Part shown: positions 53,201-60,874 of the stretch, one piece after another | Numbering within the stretch: position 1 is the first letter of the stretch | How the letters are laid out: each line of letters opens with the position of its first letter | Source of the DNA: Bradyrhizobium sp. CB1717 | GTDB taxonomy: Bacteria; Pseudomonadota; Alphaproteobacteria; Rhizobiales; Xanthobacteraceae | Assembly: GCF_029714325.1 (NCBI RefSeq) | Contig: NZ_CP121666.1 | Span: 5,642,001-5,706,000, forward strand | Direction of reading: 5' to 3' | Length of the DNA stretch: 64,000 nucleotides | Notes under the pieces: generated by a model | Told to the model about the DNA's origin: nothing | The model's database searches: none | What the model saw: the letters and a program-made list of their open reading frames with translations, nothing else | Translations under genes and position numbers: made by a program

Positions 53201-53693
53201 CGCGGGACAGGCGCGATGCGATGCCAAATCCGGTGAGCCGTACGTGTCCATCGGCGCAGTGCACCACAATGTTAGCTGGCTTGATGTCCTTGTGGATGAG
53301 GCCGCGCTGGTGGAGCTTGCCTATAGCTGTTGCAGCACCGATCGCGAGGGCCAAGAAGCCTCCCAAATCCATCGGTGAGCCGAGCAGCCTAGCGAGCGGC
53401 TCGCCGCCCGGATCCTCGAGCACCAGCAGCATGGTGCGGCCGCTGCCGCGCTCCACCTTGAGCGGTCGCACAGCCCAGGCTGCGTCCAGCTCATCCTTCA
53501 AGCTCAATTCGTGAGCGAGGCGTTCGAGTCTTGAGCGGGACGGTTGGTCGATGGCACGGGCATCAAGCAGCACGGCGAGCCGGTTGCCATTGTCGTCCAG
53601 TCGCCAGCCACGGCTCAACACGTGCTCGCCGTCCTCCCACAACACCTGAGAGCTACCGTCCGAGTACGCGACGTTCAGCGACTGCTGCACCAT
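47265..53693 (-). CDS. Trifunctional Ser/Thr kinase - AAA ATPase - GAF/PAS sensor histidine kinase
   Basis: 2142 residues. An N-terminal Ser/Thr kinase domain (about 15-280) has HKDIKPANIV (134-143) and MAPEQTG (182-188), but LTGFG (153-157) has Gly where DFG has the magnesium Asp. A STAND/AAA ATPase follows (about 308-600) with Walker A GYSGIGKSS (337-345) and Walker B LALFLDDLQWVD. A long TPR-like helical stretch comes next (about 620-1330), then GAF (about 1350-1500), PAS (about 1510-1630, DANIIGIIIADREGRILEAN), GAF (about 1645-1790) and PAS (about 1800-1900). HisKA has its His near 1917 (LSHEIAQPIAS) and HATPase ends the protein (FYTTKPNGTGMGLSICRSII). This is the architecture of cyanobacterial HstK-like kinases and of fungal relatives. 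Soluble. It is divergent from a LysR gene. Confidence 0.92.
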   Translation of the reverse strand: MVQQSLNVAYSDGSSQVLWEDGEHVLSRGWRLDDNGNRLAVLLDARAIDQPSRSRLERLAHELSLKDELDAAWAVRPLKVERGSGRTMLLVLEDPGGEPLARLLGSPMDLGGFLALAIGAATAIGKLHQRGLIHKDIKPANIVVHCADGHVRLTGFGIASRLSRERQAPEPPETIAGTLAYMAPEQTGRMNRSIDARSDLYALGVTLYQMLTGVLPLTAADPMEWVHCHIARKPIPPRERLESVPAPVSAIIMKLLAKTPEDRYQTAGGIERDLRRCLAEWEARRRIDDFPLGLQDTPNELLIPEKLYGRDREIATLLSCFDRIINTGVPELVLVSGYSGIGKSSVVDALHMALVPQRSLFASGKFDQYKSDIPYATLVQAFQSLVRSLLSKGDTELASWRHVLLEALGSNGRLMIDLIPELKLVIGDQPPVPELPPQQAQSRFRLVFRRFIGALARSNRPLALFLDDLQWVDAATLDLLEDLLRPDSEHLMLIGAYRDNEVAAAHPLTRKLDAIKTAGGKVAEIKLSPLAQEHLGQLVADALRCELERAKPLAKLVQLKTGGNPFFAVQFLSSLVEEGLLKFDHDGARWSWDIDRIEAKGYTDNVADLMLGKLTRLPTEAQNALQQLACLGNIAESTVLSMVLGISEEQLDTSLWPARHQELVERVAGAYRFVHDRVQEAAYGLIPEQLRGEAHLRIGRLLAARTSPEKRDEATFEIVNQFNRGLGLITSVDEREQAAELNLAAGRRAKASAAYVSALSYFITGRGLLAEGCWERRWALIFALDLHRAECELLTGALSDAESHLAALSARVTDMADRADVARLRIDLYLTLNQPSRSVAVGLESLRYLGISWSPHPTDEEARQAYQHVWSELGRRATEELMALPLMTDPAALAELDVLNRLSSSAQYTDLNLYTLVVCQMLRLTLDRGNSDASAVAYGRLGMIAGLRFGEYEGAYRVGQLACELVEQRGLWRFQAGVYLNCGNMVMPWTRHIRTCCELIGRAFDAAQKTGDLVYAGICSGLRVLNLLAVGDALADIEREAERVHLGHVQLGTNLEIIGVALAIVRMLRGATARFGSLDDGQFDEQRIERDFANTSDVTAGQCLYWICKLQARFLAGDYATAVDAASMAQPLLSMSLTIMEAADYHFYGALSYAAFCDSMPAGQRTSTLEALAPHHRQLANWAAACPENFEDRAALVSAEIARIDGRAFDAMNLYEQAIRSAQANGFVHNEALAKELAARFYTACGFDQIAHLYLRNARDCYLRWGADGKVRQLDAMYPRLRMEEPAPASTSTIAACVEQLDLATVIKVSQAISAEIVLEKLLEMLMRTALEQAGAERGLLILSRGAEQRIAAEATTDGDSVTVHLRDEEVAATVLPESVLHYVLRTRESVILDDASSRNPYSDDPYIVENHLRSILCFPLINQGRLTGILYLENNLTPMAFTPDRVALLTVLASQAAISLENSRLYRDVADREGKIRRLVDANIIGIIIADREGRILEANDAFLRIVGYDREDLVSGRVRWTELSPPEWRERDMLTLTELSSTGMVQPFEKEYFRKDGSRVPVLIGAALFREGGDEGLAFVLDLTERKRAEDRLRVQHTVAQVLAEAATIEEVTPRILRAMGECLGWDVGALWRVDREAEALRCVELWHKASIEIPEFERADWQFTFNPGVGLPGRVWSSLKPVYIPDVVPDKNLPRGPIAEREGLHAAIGFPILLGSEVLGVIEFFSREIKQPDQELLDMVATIGSQIGQFIERKRAEEALMRSKDYLAEAQKLTHTGSWAWDPRTEQVLYCSEEMFHIYGLDPRSSLPSRENFRLQIHPEDREWVKERFEESLRKKIDTYAEYRVVLPDGTVRHISASGHPVLNEDGELIQFVGTAVDVTKRKQAEESLRESEANLAHMNRVSTMGELAASLSHEIAQPIASARNNARAAQNFLKMQPPDLGEVREALSCVVGDADRAGEIIDRIREQIKKAPPRKECFDLNVAINEVIVLARSVTLRNGVSVQTRLAEGLVSVLGDRVQLQQVLLNLILNAAEAMGSMEEGARELLISTEEGQAGAVVAVRDSGPGIDPEHLDRVFDAFYTTKPNGTGMGLSICRSIIRAHGGKLWAEANEPRGAVFQFTLPGAERELTTPSQASLPT

Positions 53694-53945
53694 CTGTCAG
53701 ACTCCGACGTCGGGCTTCGGCTTGAAGTCGGCTGATCAAGCTCTTCGTGCGCCACACGCGCGGCCTCCCGTCCCTTAGTTTTGCCGGATGCGCGGACGGA
53801 GATCTTCCTTCTCTTAGCAGCAATTTGGAGCGATTTGCCGGGCTTTACTCGCTGCGGCGGCGCACACGGGTCAATAAGTGCCCTGCCCGCTGGTTCCAAG
53901 GGAACTCGGAGCGCAACTGCGACCCGGAAGGAAAGAGAACAATCC

Positions 53946-54830
53946 ATGGAGCTTCATCAAGTTCGCTACTTCCTCGCCGTCGCGTCCACACTCAATTTCA
54001 CCCGCGCAGCCGAGCAGTGCAATGTCACGCAGCCCGCCCTGACCAAGGGGGTTCAGAAGCTCGAGCAGGAGCTAGGCGGCCAGTTGATCTACCGCGAGCG
54101 CCAGTTGACGCAGCTCACGGACCTTGGGAAGGAAGTCCTTCCGATGCTGGAGCGCACATTGGCCTCGGAAGAGGCGGTGCGTCGCAGAGCCCAGGAGTTC
54201 CAACGCAAGGAGGTCGCGCCACTGAAGATCGGCCTCGCCCCCTCCATCTCGGCGTCGCTCGTCCTCGATCCGATCGCGGAGATCGCAAAGTTAGTCCCTG
54301 GGCTTCACGTCGAGCTGCGTGAGGGCGCAGCGGAGAAGCTCGTCGACCTCTTGCTTGAGGGGGACATCAACGCCGCAATGGTCGGGGACGTGCAGGACAT
54401 GCCTGCCCGCATCGATGACTGGTTACTGTTCGAGGAGCGCTACGTCGTGGTTCTTGCGCCGACACACCGGCTCGCAAACCGTCCCTCGATCGGCATCGAC
54501 GACCTCCGCGAGACCGTCTTGCTGGAACGCGCCGGATGCGACGTCGCCCCGAAGATCCAACGGTCGTATTTCCCCGAGGAGCCGCTCCGGCTCGGCTATT
54601 GCAGCGGTCACGACTTGCACCTGCAGCACATGGCCGCGGCCGGCTTCGGCGTGATACTCGCGCCCGAGCACATGCCGCACCTTCCGACGCTCAAGAGCAT
54701 TCCGCTCGAAGGCGCCCCGGTTTCGCGGGAGGTGCGGCTGCTGGCTGTGCAGGGGCGCCGCTACTCGCCCGCGCTGGACGCTTTCGTCAAGGTCGCGCGG
54801 CTTCGCGACTGGTCGGTCGATGTCCCCTAG
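53946..54830 (+). CDS. LysR-family transcriptional regulator (paralogue 1)
   Basis: 294 residues from ATG 53946 with GGAAAG upstream. The helix-turn-helix is HQVRYFLAVASTLNFTRAAE then QCNVTQPALTKGVQKLEQEL. The effector half has the periplasmic-binding-like pattern (APLKIGLAPSISASLVLDPI, GDINAAMVGDV, AAGFGVILAPEHMPHL). About two thirds of positions match the LysR at 62352, including GRxYSPALDAFVKVARxRDW at the end. A broken peroxiredoxin gene follows directly, suggesting an oxidative-stress regulon, as in OxyR-like systems; the redox Cys pair is not obvious. Confidence 0.9.
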   Translation: MELHQVRYFLAVASTLNFTRAAEQCNVTQPALTKGVQKLEQELGGQLIYRERQLTQLTDLGKEVLPMLERTLASEEAVRRRAQEFQRKEVAPLKIGLAPSISASLVLDPIAEIAKLVPGLHVELREGAAEKLVDLLLEGDINAAMVGDVQDMPARIDDWLLFEERYVVVLAPTHRLANRPSIGIDDLRETVLLERAGCDVAPKIQRSYFPEEPLRLGYCSGHDLHLQHMAAAGFGVILAPEHMPHLPTLKSIPLEGAPVSREVRLLAVQGRRYSPALDAFVKVARLRDWSVDVP

Positions 54831-54877
54831 AAGGGCATGCTGCATGCAACCCTTTCGGAGGTGGCGAGCGCGCCCGC

Positions 54878-55081
54878 ATGACCACGACGCGCGCGCTGGC
54901 GGCCAACCGCTTTCAGCCAATCGATCCGCAGCCTGACGCCCTACCGATTCCGGGCGCCAACGGCCGTCTCCACTCCTCCGAGCAGCTGCGCCGCAACGGT
55001 CCCCTCGTCCTGAAGTTTCTTCCGAGGCAGCTGCTCTGGCAGCCTCGGAATGAAAGGTGCTGCAGGCCCTGGGGCGGCTGA
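54878..55081 (+). pseudogene. N-terminal remnant of a peroxiredoxin-like gene
   Basis: The frame reads FQPIDPQPDALPIPGANGRL then GPLVLKFLPRQLLWQPRNER before a stop at 55081. It matches the start of redoxin proteins (LPxxxGxxxSxxxLxxxGPLVLxFxRGxWC) up to the point where the peroxidatic Cys should be; there the frame breaks. The rest of 54831-55253 shows no gene. Confidence 0.5.
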
Positions 55082-55253
55082 GGGCGAGCTCCGGATGGCA
55101 TCCAACTCGACCGGTCGGGACGCTTGCGTCACAGTGGCGCGGCCCGGCGTATCGTAGCGCTATGCAATCCATTCCCGATCGTTATTTCGCGGAGGCCGCG
55201 GCGTGCAATAGCGTCGGAGTCATCGCGACAACGTAGCAGGACAGGAACAGGAA

Positions 55254-55535
55254 ATGACAACGGCGACTTGGAACGGCGCGACGATAGCGGAATCGGAGAA
55301 GACTGTCGTCGTCGAGGGAACTCATTACTTCCCGCCCGGGAGCATCCGCAAGGAATTCCTACAGCAGAGTTCGAGGACGAGCCGCTGTCCGTGGAAGGGT
55401 ATGGCGAGGTACTACTCGTTGGTGGTGGACGGAAAGACCAACGAGGACGCCGCGTGGTACTACCCGGAGCCGTCGACGGCGGCCGCGAACATCAAGGACT
55501 ACGTGGCTTTCTGGAACGGGGTTGACGTCAGGTAG
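55254..55535 (+). CDS. DUF427 domain protein
   Basis: 93 residues, full length for the family. The pattern is TATWNGATIAESEKTVVVEG, THYFPPGSIRKEFL, CPWKGMARYYSLVVDGK, AAWYYPEPSTAAANIKDYVA and the end FWNGVDV. ATG 55254 has AGGAACAGGA upstream. DUF427 proteins are small beta-barrel proteins of unknown biochemical role, often in stress gene clusters. Here it heads a plus-strand series running to 59739. Cytoplasmic. Confidence 0.88.
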   Translation: MTTATWNGATIAESEKTVVVEGTHYFPPGSIRKEFLQQSSRTSRCPWKGMARYYSLVVDGKTNEDAAWYYPEPSTAAANIKDYVAFWNGVDVR

Positions 55536-55752
55536 TGCGCGACGACGACCGCCGGGCTCGGCGCGCGGCAGCAGCCGAGCGAGAACGAGCTTGCCGGCGC
55601 CTGGTACCAGGGGCGCCATTGCAGAGACCGCCGCGAAACTCCACGGCAGAACGACGCGATCAGATCGCGGCAGGGCACTGGCCGCGTCGACCCCGCAATC
55701 GAGCGGAACGGGTCCTCGTAGCGTGGAAGAGAAGGCGGAAGACCAGGACAGC

Positions 55753-56277
55753 ATGAAGCAGGCCGAGCACGACCTGCTCGCCGACCTACGGCGAGCACGC
55801 CGCTCGCTTCGGCTTCAGGACCTGGATGAGCCCGCGGCGGTTGCGCGCCTGACACTGGGACAGAGGATAGCGGACGCGGTCGCCACCGTCATGGGATCGT
55901 GGAGCTTCATCATCGTCCAGAGCACGATCCTGTTCGTCTGGATAACCGCCAACCTGGTCGGCGCCATGAGGGACTGGGACCCCTACCCGTTCATTCTTCT
56001 CAATCTCGCGCTTTCGTTCCAGGCGGCCTACGCCGCGCCGGTCATCATGATGAGTCAGAACCGGCAGCAGGACATTGATCGCAAGGCTGCGGAGAACGAC
56101 TATCGGATCAATGTGAAGGCAGAGCTCGAGATAGAGTTGCTGCACGAGAAGATCGACCAACTGCGTGAGCGCGAAGTCCTGAAGCTAACGGAGGCCGTCA
56201 GGACGCTAACCGAGCTGCTGGAGCGGTCGGCGTCGGGTGCACGCGAGCCCGATGCGGAAGGCGGACGGCCGTCATAA
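55753..56277 (+). CDS. DUF1003 membrane protein
   Basis: 174 residues from ATG 55753 with AGGA upstream; a GTG at 55722 would add ten residues. Two membrane helices are clear: MGSWSFIIVQSTILFVWITA and YPFILLNLALSFQAAYAAPV, then a conserved MSQNRQQDIDRKAAENDYRI loop and a long coiled-coil C-terminus (ELEIELLHEKIDQLREREVL). This is the DUF1003 family (YfhO-like small inner-membrane proteins); function unknown. Typical of general stress regions. Confidence 0.88.
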   Translation: MKQAEHDLLADLRRARRSLRLQDLDEPAAVARLTLGQRIADAVATVMGSWSFIIVQSTILFVWITANLVGAMRDWDPYPFILLNLALSFQAAYAAPVIMMSQNRQQDIDRKAAENDYRINVKAELEIELLHEKIDQLREREVLKLTEAVRTLTELLERSASGAREPDAEGGRPS

Positions 56278-56416
56278 CGCGCGGCTATCGACTTCATGGC
56301 GTGACGTCATTTCCCATTCGCCGCCCGGAATACCATGTTTCACGGTACGTTGTGAGCGGCGACCCTTCGCCGCCACTGCGAAGTCGAATAAGGGTCCAAC
56401 AATCAGGAGTCTACAA

Positions 56417-56830
56417 ATGTCAGTCCAGCAGCCGGTTCTCACGCCGCCACACGGCGGCGAGACAGTGACCTCGAGCGGAGGCTCGAGCATCGAGATGAAA
56501 GTGGAGAGCAGCCAGTCCGGAGGCGAATATGGCGCTGTCATGTGGACGGTGCGGGCCGGAGAGGAGCCGCCGCTGCACACCCACTCGCGCGAGGACGAGC
56601 TGCTCTACGTGGTGCAGGGCAAGCTCATCGCGCGGGTCGGCGATGCCCGTGTCGAGGTGGGACCGGGCGCCTACGCAGCTCTTCCCCGCGGTGTGCCGCA
56701 TACGATCGAGGTGGTCGGCGACCAGGCGACCCTGCTGCTCAGCTTCGTGCCGGGTGGGCTGGAGCGCTTCTTAGTCCCCCGGAAAGGCGTGCAGCCCGAT
56801 CCGGCCGCTTTCGGCCTGACGTTCCCCTAG
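56417..56830 (+). CDS. Cupin domain protein
   Basis: 137 residues from ATG 56417 with AGGAG upstream. The two cupin motifs are present: PPLHTHSREDELLYVVQGKL (His, His, Glu metal ligands) and YAALPRGVPHTIEV (second His). A C-terminal extension LERFLVPRKGVQPDPAAFGL follows. Small single cupins of this type bind a metal and may act as quercetinase-like or sensor proteins; nothing here tells which. It sits between DUF1003 and the molybdopterin oxidoreductase, same strand, separate ribosome site. Confidence 0.87.
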   Translation: MSVQQPVLTPPHGGETVTSSGGSSIEMKVESSQSGGEYGAVMWTVRAGEEPPLHTHSREDELLYVVQGKLIARVGDARVEVGPGAYAALPRGVPHTIEVVGDQATLLLSFVPGGLERFLVPRKGVQPDPAAFGLTFP

Positions 56831-56941
56831 GGCGGCGACCGCGGCGCGCGGCGTTCGTGACCGTGCGCGCGCGGTCCGGGCGCCGGCCGCTCGCGACCGC
56901 CAGATGATTGATGCCACGCGCCGGCACGGAGGAAATCCACC

Positions 56942-57547
56942 ATGGTCACTCGCGGTTTCACAGGCCGCCAATCCGGATCCGAACCATCGGACCGGATTCC
57001 CCCGGGGCAGCACCTCGTCGACAATTTCCCGGTGCTAACGGCCGGCCCCACGCCGCAGATCGAGTCCGCGGACTGGACTTTCACGCTAAAGGTCGGCCCT
57101 CGTCCGGTCAAAGCGTGGAGCTGGTCGGAGTTCAACGCGCTCCCTCGAACCAGGATGACGCGAGACATCCACTGTGTGACCTCGTGGTCGAAGCTCAACA
57201 CCGCCTGGGAGGGCGTGGCCGTCGACGACATCCTCGCCGACGCTGGCCTTACCGCACCCACTCCGTTTGCGCTTGCACATTGCTACGACGGATACTCCAC
57301 CAACGTGCCACTCGCGGACCTCACGACGGGGAAGGCTATGGTCGCGCTCAGGTACGAAGGCCAGCCGCTGCCGCGCGACCACGGGGGACCGGCGCGCCTG
57401 CTCGTGCCACATCTCTACTTCTGGAAGTCGGCGAAGTGGGTGAACGGGCTTCAGTTCACGGAACGTGACGAGGCTGGCTTCTGGGAGTTGCGAGGGTACC
57501 ACATGTACGGCGATCCGTGGCATGAGCAGCGATACACGAATGACTGA
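56942..57547 (+). CDS. Sulfite-oxidase-like molybdopterin oxidoreductase
   Basis: 201 residues with GGAGG shortly before ATG 56942. The molybdopterin domain is recognised by MTRDIHCVTSWSKLNTAWEG, with Cys in the metal-ligand position (about residue 79), then FALAHCYDGYSTNVPLADL, HGGPARLLVPHLYFWKSAKW and the typical C-terminal WELRGYHMYGDPWHEQRY. No signal peptide, so it is a cytoplasmic member of the short sulfite-oxidase-like family. The next gene overlaps by eight bases and encodes a flavin reductase, the probable electron partner. Confidence 0.9.
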   Translation: MVTRGFTGRQSGSEPSDRIPPGQHLVDNFPVLTAGPTPQIESADWTFTLKVGPRPVKAWSWSEFNALPRTRMTRDIHCVTSWSKLNTAWEGVAVDDILADAGLTAPTPFALAHCYDGYSTNVPLADLTTGKAMVALRYEGQPLPRDHGGPARLLVPHLYFWKSAKWVNGLQFTERDEAGFWELRGYHMYGDPWHEQRYTND

Positions 57548-58286
57548 AGCGATTGCCGCAGCCGCGCAATGGCAGAGCTGCGCGATTGTCGAGATTGCGA
57601 CGAGGACGTCGGCTATCAAAAGCTTCTTTCTCCGCCTCTCCGAAACGTTCGACCATACGGCCGGTCAGCACGTTGACGTGCGGCTGACCGCGCCCAACGG
57701 CTACACTGCCATGCGCAGCTACTCGATCGCCTCGGCCCCGAGCGATTCCAGGGTGATCGAGCTGGCGATCGAGCGCCTCCCGGACGGCGAGGTCTCCCCG
57801 TTCTTCCACGACGTCGCCCAAGTAGGCGACATGATCGAGCTTCGCGGGCCGCTCGGCGGACACTTTCTCTGGCCGGGGCCTTCCAACAAGCCAGTGCTCT
57901 TGATCGGCGCCGGCTCCGGCGTCGTGCCGCTCATGGCCATGATCCGGTATCGGAAGGCCAGCGGCGAGCCGGTGCCTGTCGCGCTGTCGCTCTCCTCCAG
58001 GACCTGGGGTGACGTGCTGTTCAGGGACGAGCTCCTCGAGCTCGAGAGCTCGCTTCCCGATTTCGCGCTCGCCTTGGCGCTGACACGCGAGCCTGCGACG
58101 CGCCGCACCGACTTCAGCAGGCGGATCGACACCAGGATGGTCGCTGACGTCGCGGCACGGCTGCCTATGTCTCCCGGCTGCGCCTTCGTGTGCGGGTCGA
58201 ATGCCTTCGTCGACATCGCGGCGGACGCCGCCCTCGCCTTGGGACTGGAAGCGAGGGCGATCAAGACCGAACGCTACGGCACTTGA
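57540..58286 (+). CDS. Ferredoxin-NADP reductase-type flavoprotein
   Basis: 248 residues from ATG 57540, inside the tail of the preceding gene. FAD-binding RSYSIASAP (about residues 59-67), the flavin loop DMIELRGPLGGHFLW, the NAD(P) motif LLIGAGSGVVPLMAMIRY and the late CGSNAFVDIAADAALALG are all present. There is no 2Fe-2S Cys cluster, so electrons go from NAD(P)H through FAD to a partner, most likely the molybdopterin protein encoded just upstream. The ATG at 57522 is an alternative start. Confidence 0.9.
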   Translation: MTEAIAAAAQWQSCAIVEIATRTSAIKSFFLRLSETFDHTAGQHVDVRLTAPNGYTAMRSYSIASAPSDSRVIELAIERLPDGEVSPFFHDVAQVGDMIELRGPLGGHFLWPGPSNKPVLLIGAGSGVVPLMAMIRYRKASGEPVPVALSLSSRTWGDVLFRDELLELESSLPDFALALALTREPATRRTDFSRRIDTRMVADVAARLPMSPGCAFVCGSNAFVDIAADAALALGLEARAIKTERYGT

Positions 58287-58535
58287 GAGACGACTCCTCT
58301 CGCTTTGCGAGAGGATAGTTTCGCAAAGGCCAGATTATCCGCGTGGCCTGTGGCGATTAGGGTCGCGCCGAATGCAAGAAGACGCAACAGTGAACGAAAC
58401 GGGAGCCGCGTGGATGCTGGCCAAAACGATCGATGATGACAGCTTGGAGGTCTTCTGCCGTAAAGAGCGCGCCTAGCCTGGGCAATTCGACATCGAAATC
58501 GACTGCGTCGCACACTCTAAGAGCGGGATACCAAC

Positions 58536-59222
58536 ATGTTCTCAGTGATTTTTGAAGTCCTCCCGAATAAAGAGAACTGGAATGATTACCTCGACAACGC
58601 CAAGATGCTGCGCCCCGATCTGGAGCAGGTCGATGGCTTCGTCGACAACGTCCGCTACAAGAGCCTAACCCGCGAGGGCTGGATCCTTTCGGTTTCGAAC
58701 TGGCGGGACGAAAAGTCGCTCGTCCGCTGGCGCACCCACGTGCGCCATCACGAGGTTCAGCAGAAGGCCCGCGACGAAATCCTCGCTGACTACCACCTGC
58801 GAGTCGGCCAGATCACTGCTGACAATCAAGTGCCGCCGGGGTACGCCCTCACGGAGCAGAGGCTCGACGAGACCGAAGTCGGGGACGGAACGACGGTCAC
58901 GCTGATCAACGCGACACGCCCCGCGGAGTGGAAGCAGACTAACAACCCGTACGACTGCGCCGAGTGGCTCGGCCTGAACCCGTGGGCCGCCGACTGCACG
59001 TCCTGGGACATCTTCGACGCCATACTCACGCCCGGCGAGCTGATTCTCCTTATATCCTGGAAGGACGCCGCTGCAGCGCAGGCCTACGAGGACGCTTCCG
59101 AGCCGAATGAAAAGGCAAGGGTCCGTAGAGTGCGGATCGTGCGCGACTACGGGAAATACGACCGTCGCGAGGCGCCTCAGTACTACGCAGACGCCAAAGG
59201 CGGCGAGACCCTCCACACCTGA
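58536..59222 (+). CDS. Antibiotic biosynthesis monooxygenase (ABM) domain protein, two-domain
   Basis: 228 residues. The first ABM-like ferredoxin-fold unit (about 1-105) has FSVIFEVLPNKENWNDYLDN, VDGFVDNVRYKSLTREGWIL and WRTHVRHHEVQQKARDEIL. The second half (about 112-215) repeats the fold with TVTLINATRPAEWKQ, SWDIFDAILTPGELILLISW and AYEDASEPNEKARVRRVRIV. Many such proteins are of unknown enzymatic role. The gap from 58287 to 58535 has no clear gene, although a 34-codon frame at 58372-58476 is open. Confidence 0.85.
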   Translation: MFSVIFEVLPNKENWNDYLDNAKMLRPDLEQVDGFVDNVRYKSLTREGWILSVSNWRDEKSLVRWRTHVRHHEVQQKARDEILADYHLRVGQITADNQVPPGYALTEQRLDETEVGDGTTVTLINATRPAEWKQTNNPYDCAEWLGLNPWAADCTSWDIFDAILTPGELILLISWKDAAAAQAYEDASEPNEKARVRRVRIVRDYGKYDRREAPQYYADAKGGETLHT

Positions 59223-59241
59223 CACCGCTCCGGAAAGCACG

Positions 59242-59739
59242 ATGACGAATTCGAACGACGATAGAGCTCCTCGCCCACAGGCTGAGGTGGCCGGAGACCT
59301 TGACGGCGCTGGCACGCTTAACGGCCGTGCCGGCGCATCGGCGTTCTCGATCGCCGGCCCCGACGGCAGAGGCGGCACGGCGGCGGGGGCGAACCCCTAC
59401 GAGTTGCTAAGCGCTTCGCTCGCGGCGTGCACGGCGATGACGATACGGCTGCAGGCGCGAAGGCAGAAAATCCCGCTTTCCCACGTCGAGGTCGCCGTGT
59501 CGTACCACCATGGCGGGGATGGCGGCCGCGACTCCTTCGAGCGCTCCATCAGGCTCGAAGGAAACCTTGGCGACGAGGAGCGCACCCAACTGATGCAGGC
59601 TGCGAACATGTGTCCCGTCGGGCGGACGCTCGGCCTCAGCGCCGACATCCGCACCACCGATAACGTCGGCGTCGCGCCGGCGGCAAGCTATGACGACGAC
59701 TTGAGCGAGCTTCCGATCCCGTACATCGACCCCGACTAG
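59242..59739 (+). CDS. OsmC family protein
   Basis: 165 residues from ATG 59242, 20 bases after the ABM stop. The OsmC pattern is complete: GTAAGANPYELLSASLAACT with the peroxidatic-type Cys near residue 63, AMTIRLQARRQKIPL, EVAVSYHHGG, and the second Cys in AANMCPVGRTL near residue 127. OsmC/Ohr proteins reduce organic or fatty acid hydroperoxides using dithiols. It fits the surrounding redox genes and ends four bases into the convergent DUF488 remnant. Confidence 0.9.
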   Translation: MTNSNDDRAPRPQAEVAGDLDGAGTLNGRAGASAFSIAGPDGRGGTAAGANPYELLSASLAACTAMTIRLQARRQKIPLSHVEVAVSYHHGGDGGRDSFERSIRLEGNLGDEERTQLMQAANMCPVGRTLGLSADIRTTDNVGVAPAASYDDDLSELPIPYIDPD

Positions 59740-60070
59740 TGTGCCGCGAGATAGTCCGCGAGCGCCACGGCGTTGTTGCGCCCGGTATCGTGCGCGCCGA
59801 AGAGCAGCGTGACTTCACCCGTCGATACAAGATCCGTCAGGTGCTCGACTGCGGCGTGATTGGCGCGGAGTTCCTCGAAGTATCGCTTGTGAAACTCGCG
59901 CCAGCGCTTCGGGTCAGGGCCAAAGCAGGTCCTGAGGCTTGCCCTCGGGGCGATGTCCTTCCACACGTTACTGCTGGCATGCTCCTTCGTGAGCCCGCGC
60001 GGCCAGATGCGGTCGACGAGCACCCCTTATGCCGTCCGAGGCCTCGGGCGGCTGTTGACGCGCTTGACAC
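59736..60070 (-). pseudogene. DUF488 (YeaO-like) gene with frameshifts
   Basis: The main frame (60023 to 59736) gives VLVDRIWPRGLTKEHASSNV, KDIAPRASLRTCFGPDPKRW and a normal end NNAVALADYLAAH. The N-terminal 20 residues expected in the family (KRVYEPPEASDGxR) are present only in other frames: PPEASDGIR directly upstream is shifted by an extra G in the GGGG at about 60024-60027, and VKR before it is in a further frame. A TAA closes the main frame just before the GTG. Probably inactive. Confidence 0.7.
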
Positions 60071-60138
60071 CAGGCCGCGGGGACCGTCGAGACATTGGAT
60101 TCACCAGCCTTCCCCTCTCTAAAGGAAGGTACCTCGCG

Positions 60139-60684
60139 TTAGCCTGCCCTCGCGGGACTGACCTTGGGAAAATCGATCGGGGTCTGCACCGCATTGTTCA
60201 TGAAGTTGGTCAACAGGAACTGGGCAGTCAGCGCAATCATCTCGACGATGTTGGCGTCTGTCCACCCAGCATCCCTGACCGCTGCAAACTGGGCGTCGGA
60301 AACTTTGCCGCGCGTCTCGATGAGCGCCTTCGCGAAGGCGACCGCAGCCTGGCGCTTGGGATCGCTCGAGCGGCCCTCCCTGTTCAGCCCGATTTCGTCC
60401 GCCGGGATTTTGGCCACGTTGCCCGCGATGAAGCTGTGCGCGGCCAGGCAGTAGTCGCACCCGTCCGCCTCCGACACCGCCAGCGAGATCCCGTCTCTCG
60501 TCTTGACGTCCAGGGTCTTCGCGAGCGATCCCATCAGGGTAGCCCAGCCGGAGAGCGCGTTAGGGCTGATCGACATGAGGCGGTGCAGGTTGGGTACGAA
60601 GCCCAGCATCTTGTCAACGTTGTCGAGGATCGGCTTGGACTCCGCGGGGGCGTCCTCACGTTTCGGAATGGCAATACGCGGCAT
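60139..60684 (-). CDS. Carboxymuconolactone decarboxylase/AhpD-like peroxidase-related protein
   Basis: 181 residues with AGGAGG before ATG 60684. The AhpD-type active site is CDYCLAAHS (Cys76, Cys79, His83) in SLAVSEADGCDYCLAAHSFI, with helical surroundings FVPNLHRLMSISPNALSGW and ALIETRGKVSDAQFAAVRDA. The protein has the length of the peroxidase-related CMD group. AhpD-like members reduce peroxiredoxins, which suits the nearby peroxiredoxin and OsmC genes. Cytoplasmic, monocistronic. Confidence 0.9.
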   Translation of the reverse strand: MPRIAIPKREDAPAESKPILDNVDKMLGFVPNLHRLMSISPNALSGWATLMGSLAKTLDVKTRDGISLAVSEADGCDYCLAAHSFIAGNVAKIPADEIGLNREGRSSDPKRQAAVAFAKALIETRGKVSDAQFAAVRDAGWTDANIVEMIALTAQFLLTNFMNNAVQTPIDFPKVSPARAG

Positions 60685-60874
60685 TTGATCCTCCTACCGT
60701 AGACCGCGAACGATTATTCAGTTGCAGGTCGTCACTAACTCCGACCGTCTGAGCCAGTGGTGGCCACTGGAGTGCCTCGAAAGCTAGCGCGCGTCACGCC
60801 GCGGCGGGCATGTTTCTTGATCATGCAATCGATAACAGCAGGTCATCGACTGAGCACCGACCGGCGCACCAATG

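Noticed and set aside
58372..58476. 34-codon open frame MQEDATVNETGAAWMLAKTI...
   Set aside because: No ribosome site and no recognisable relatives; could be a relic but cannot be supported.
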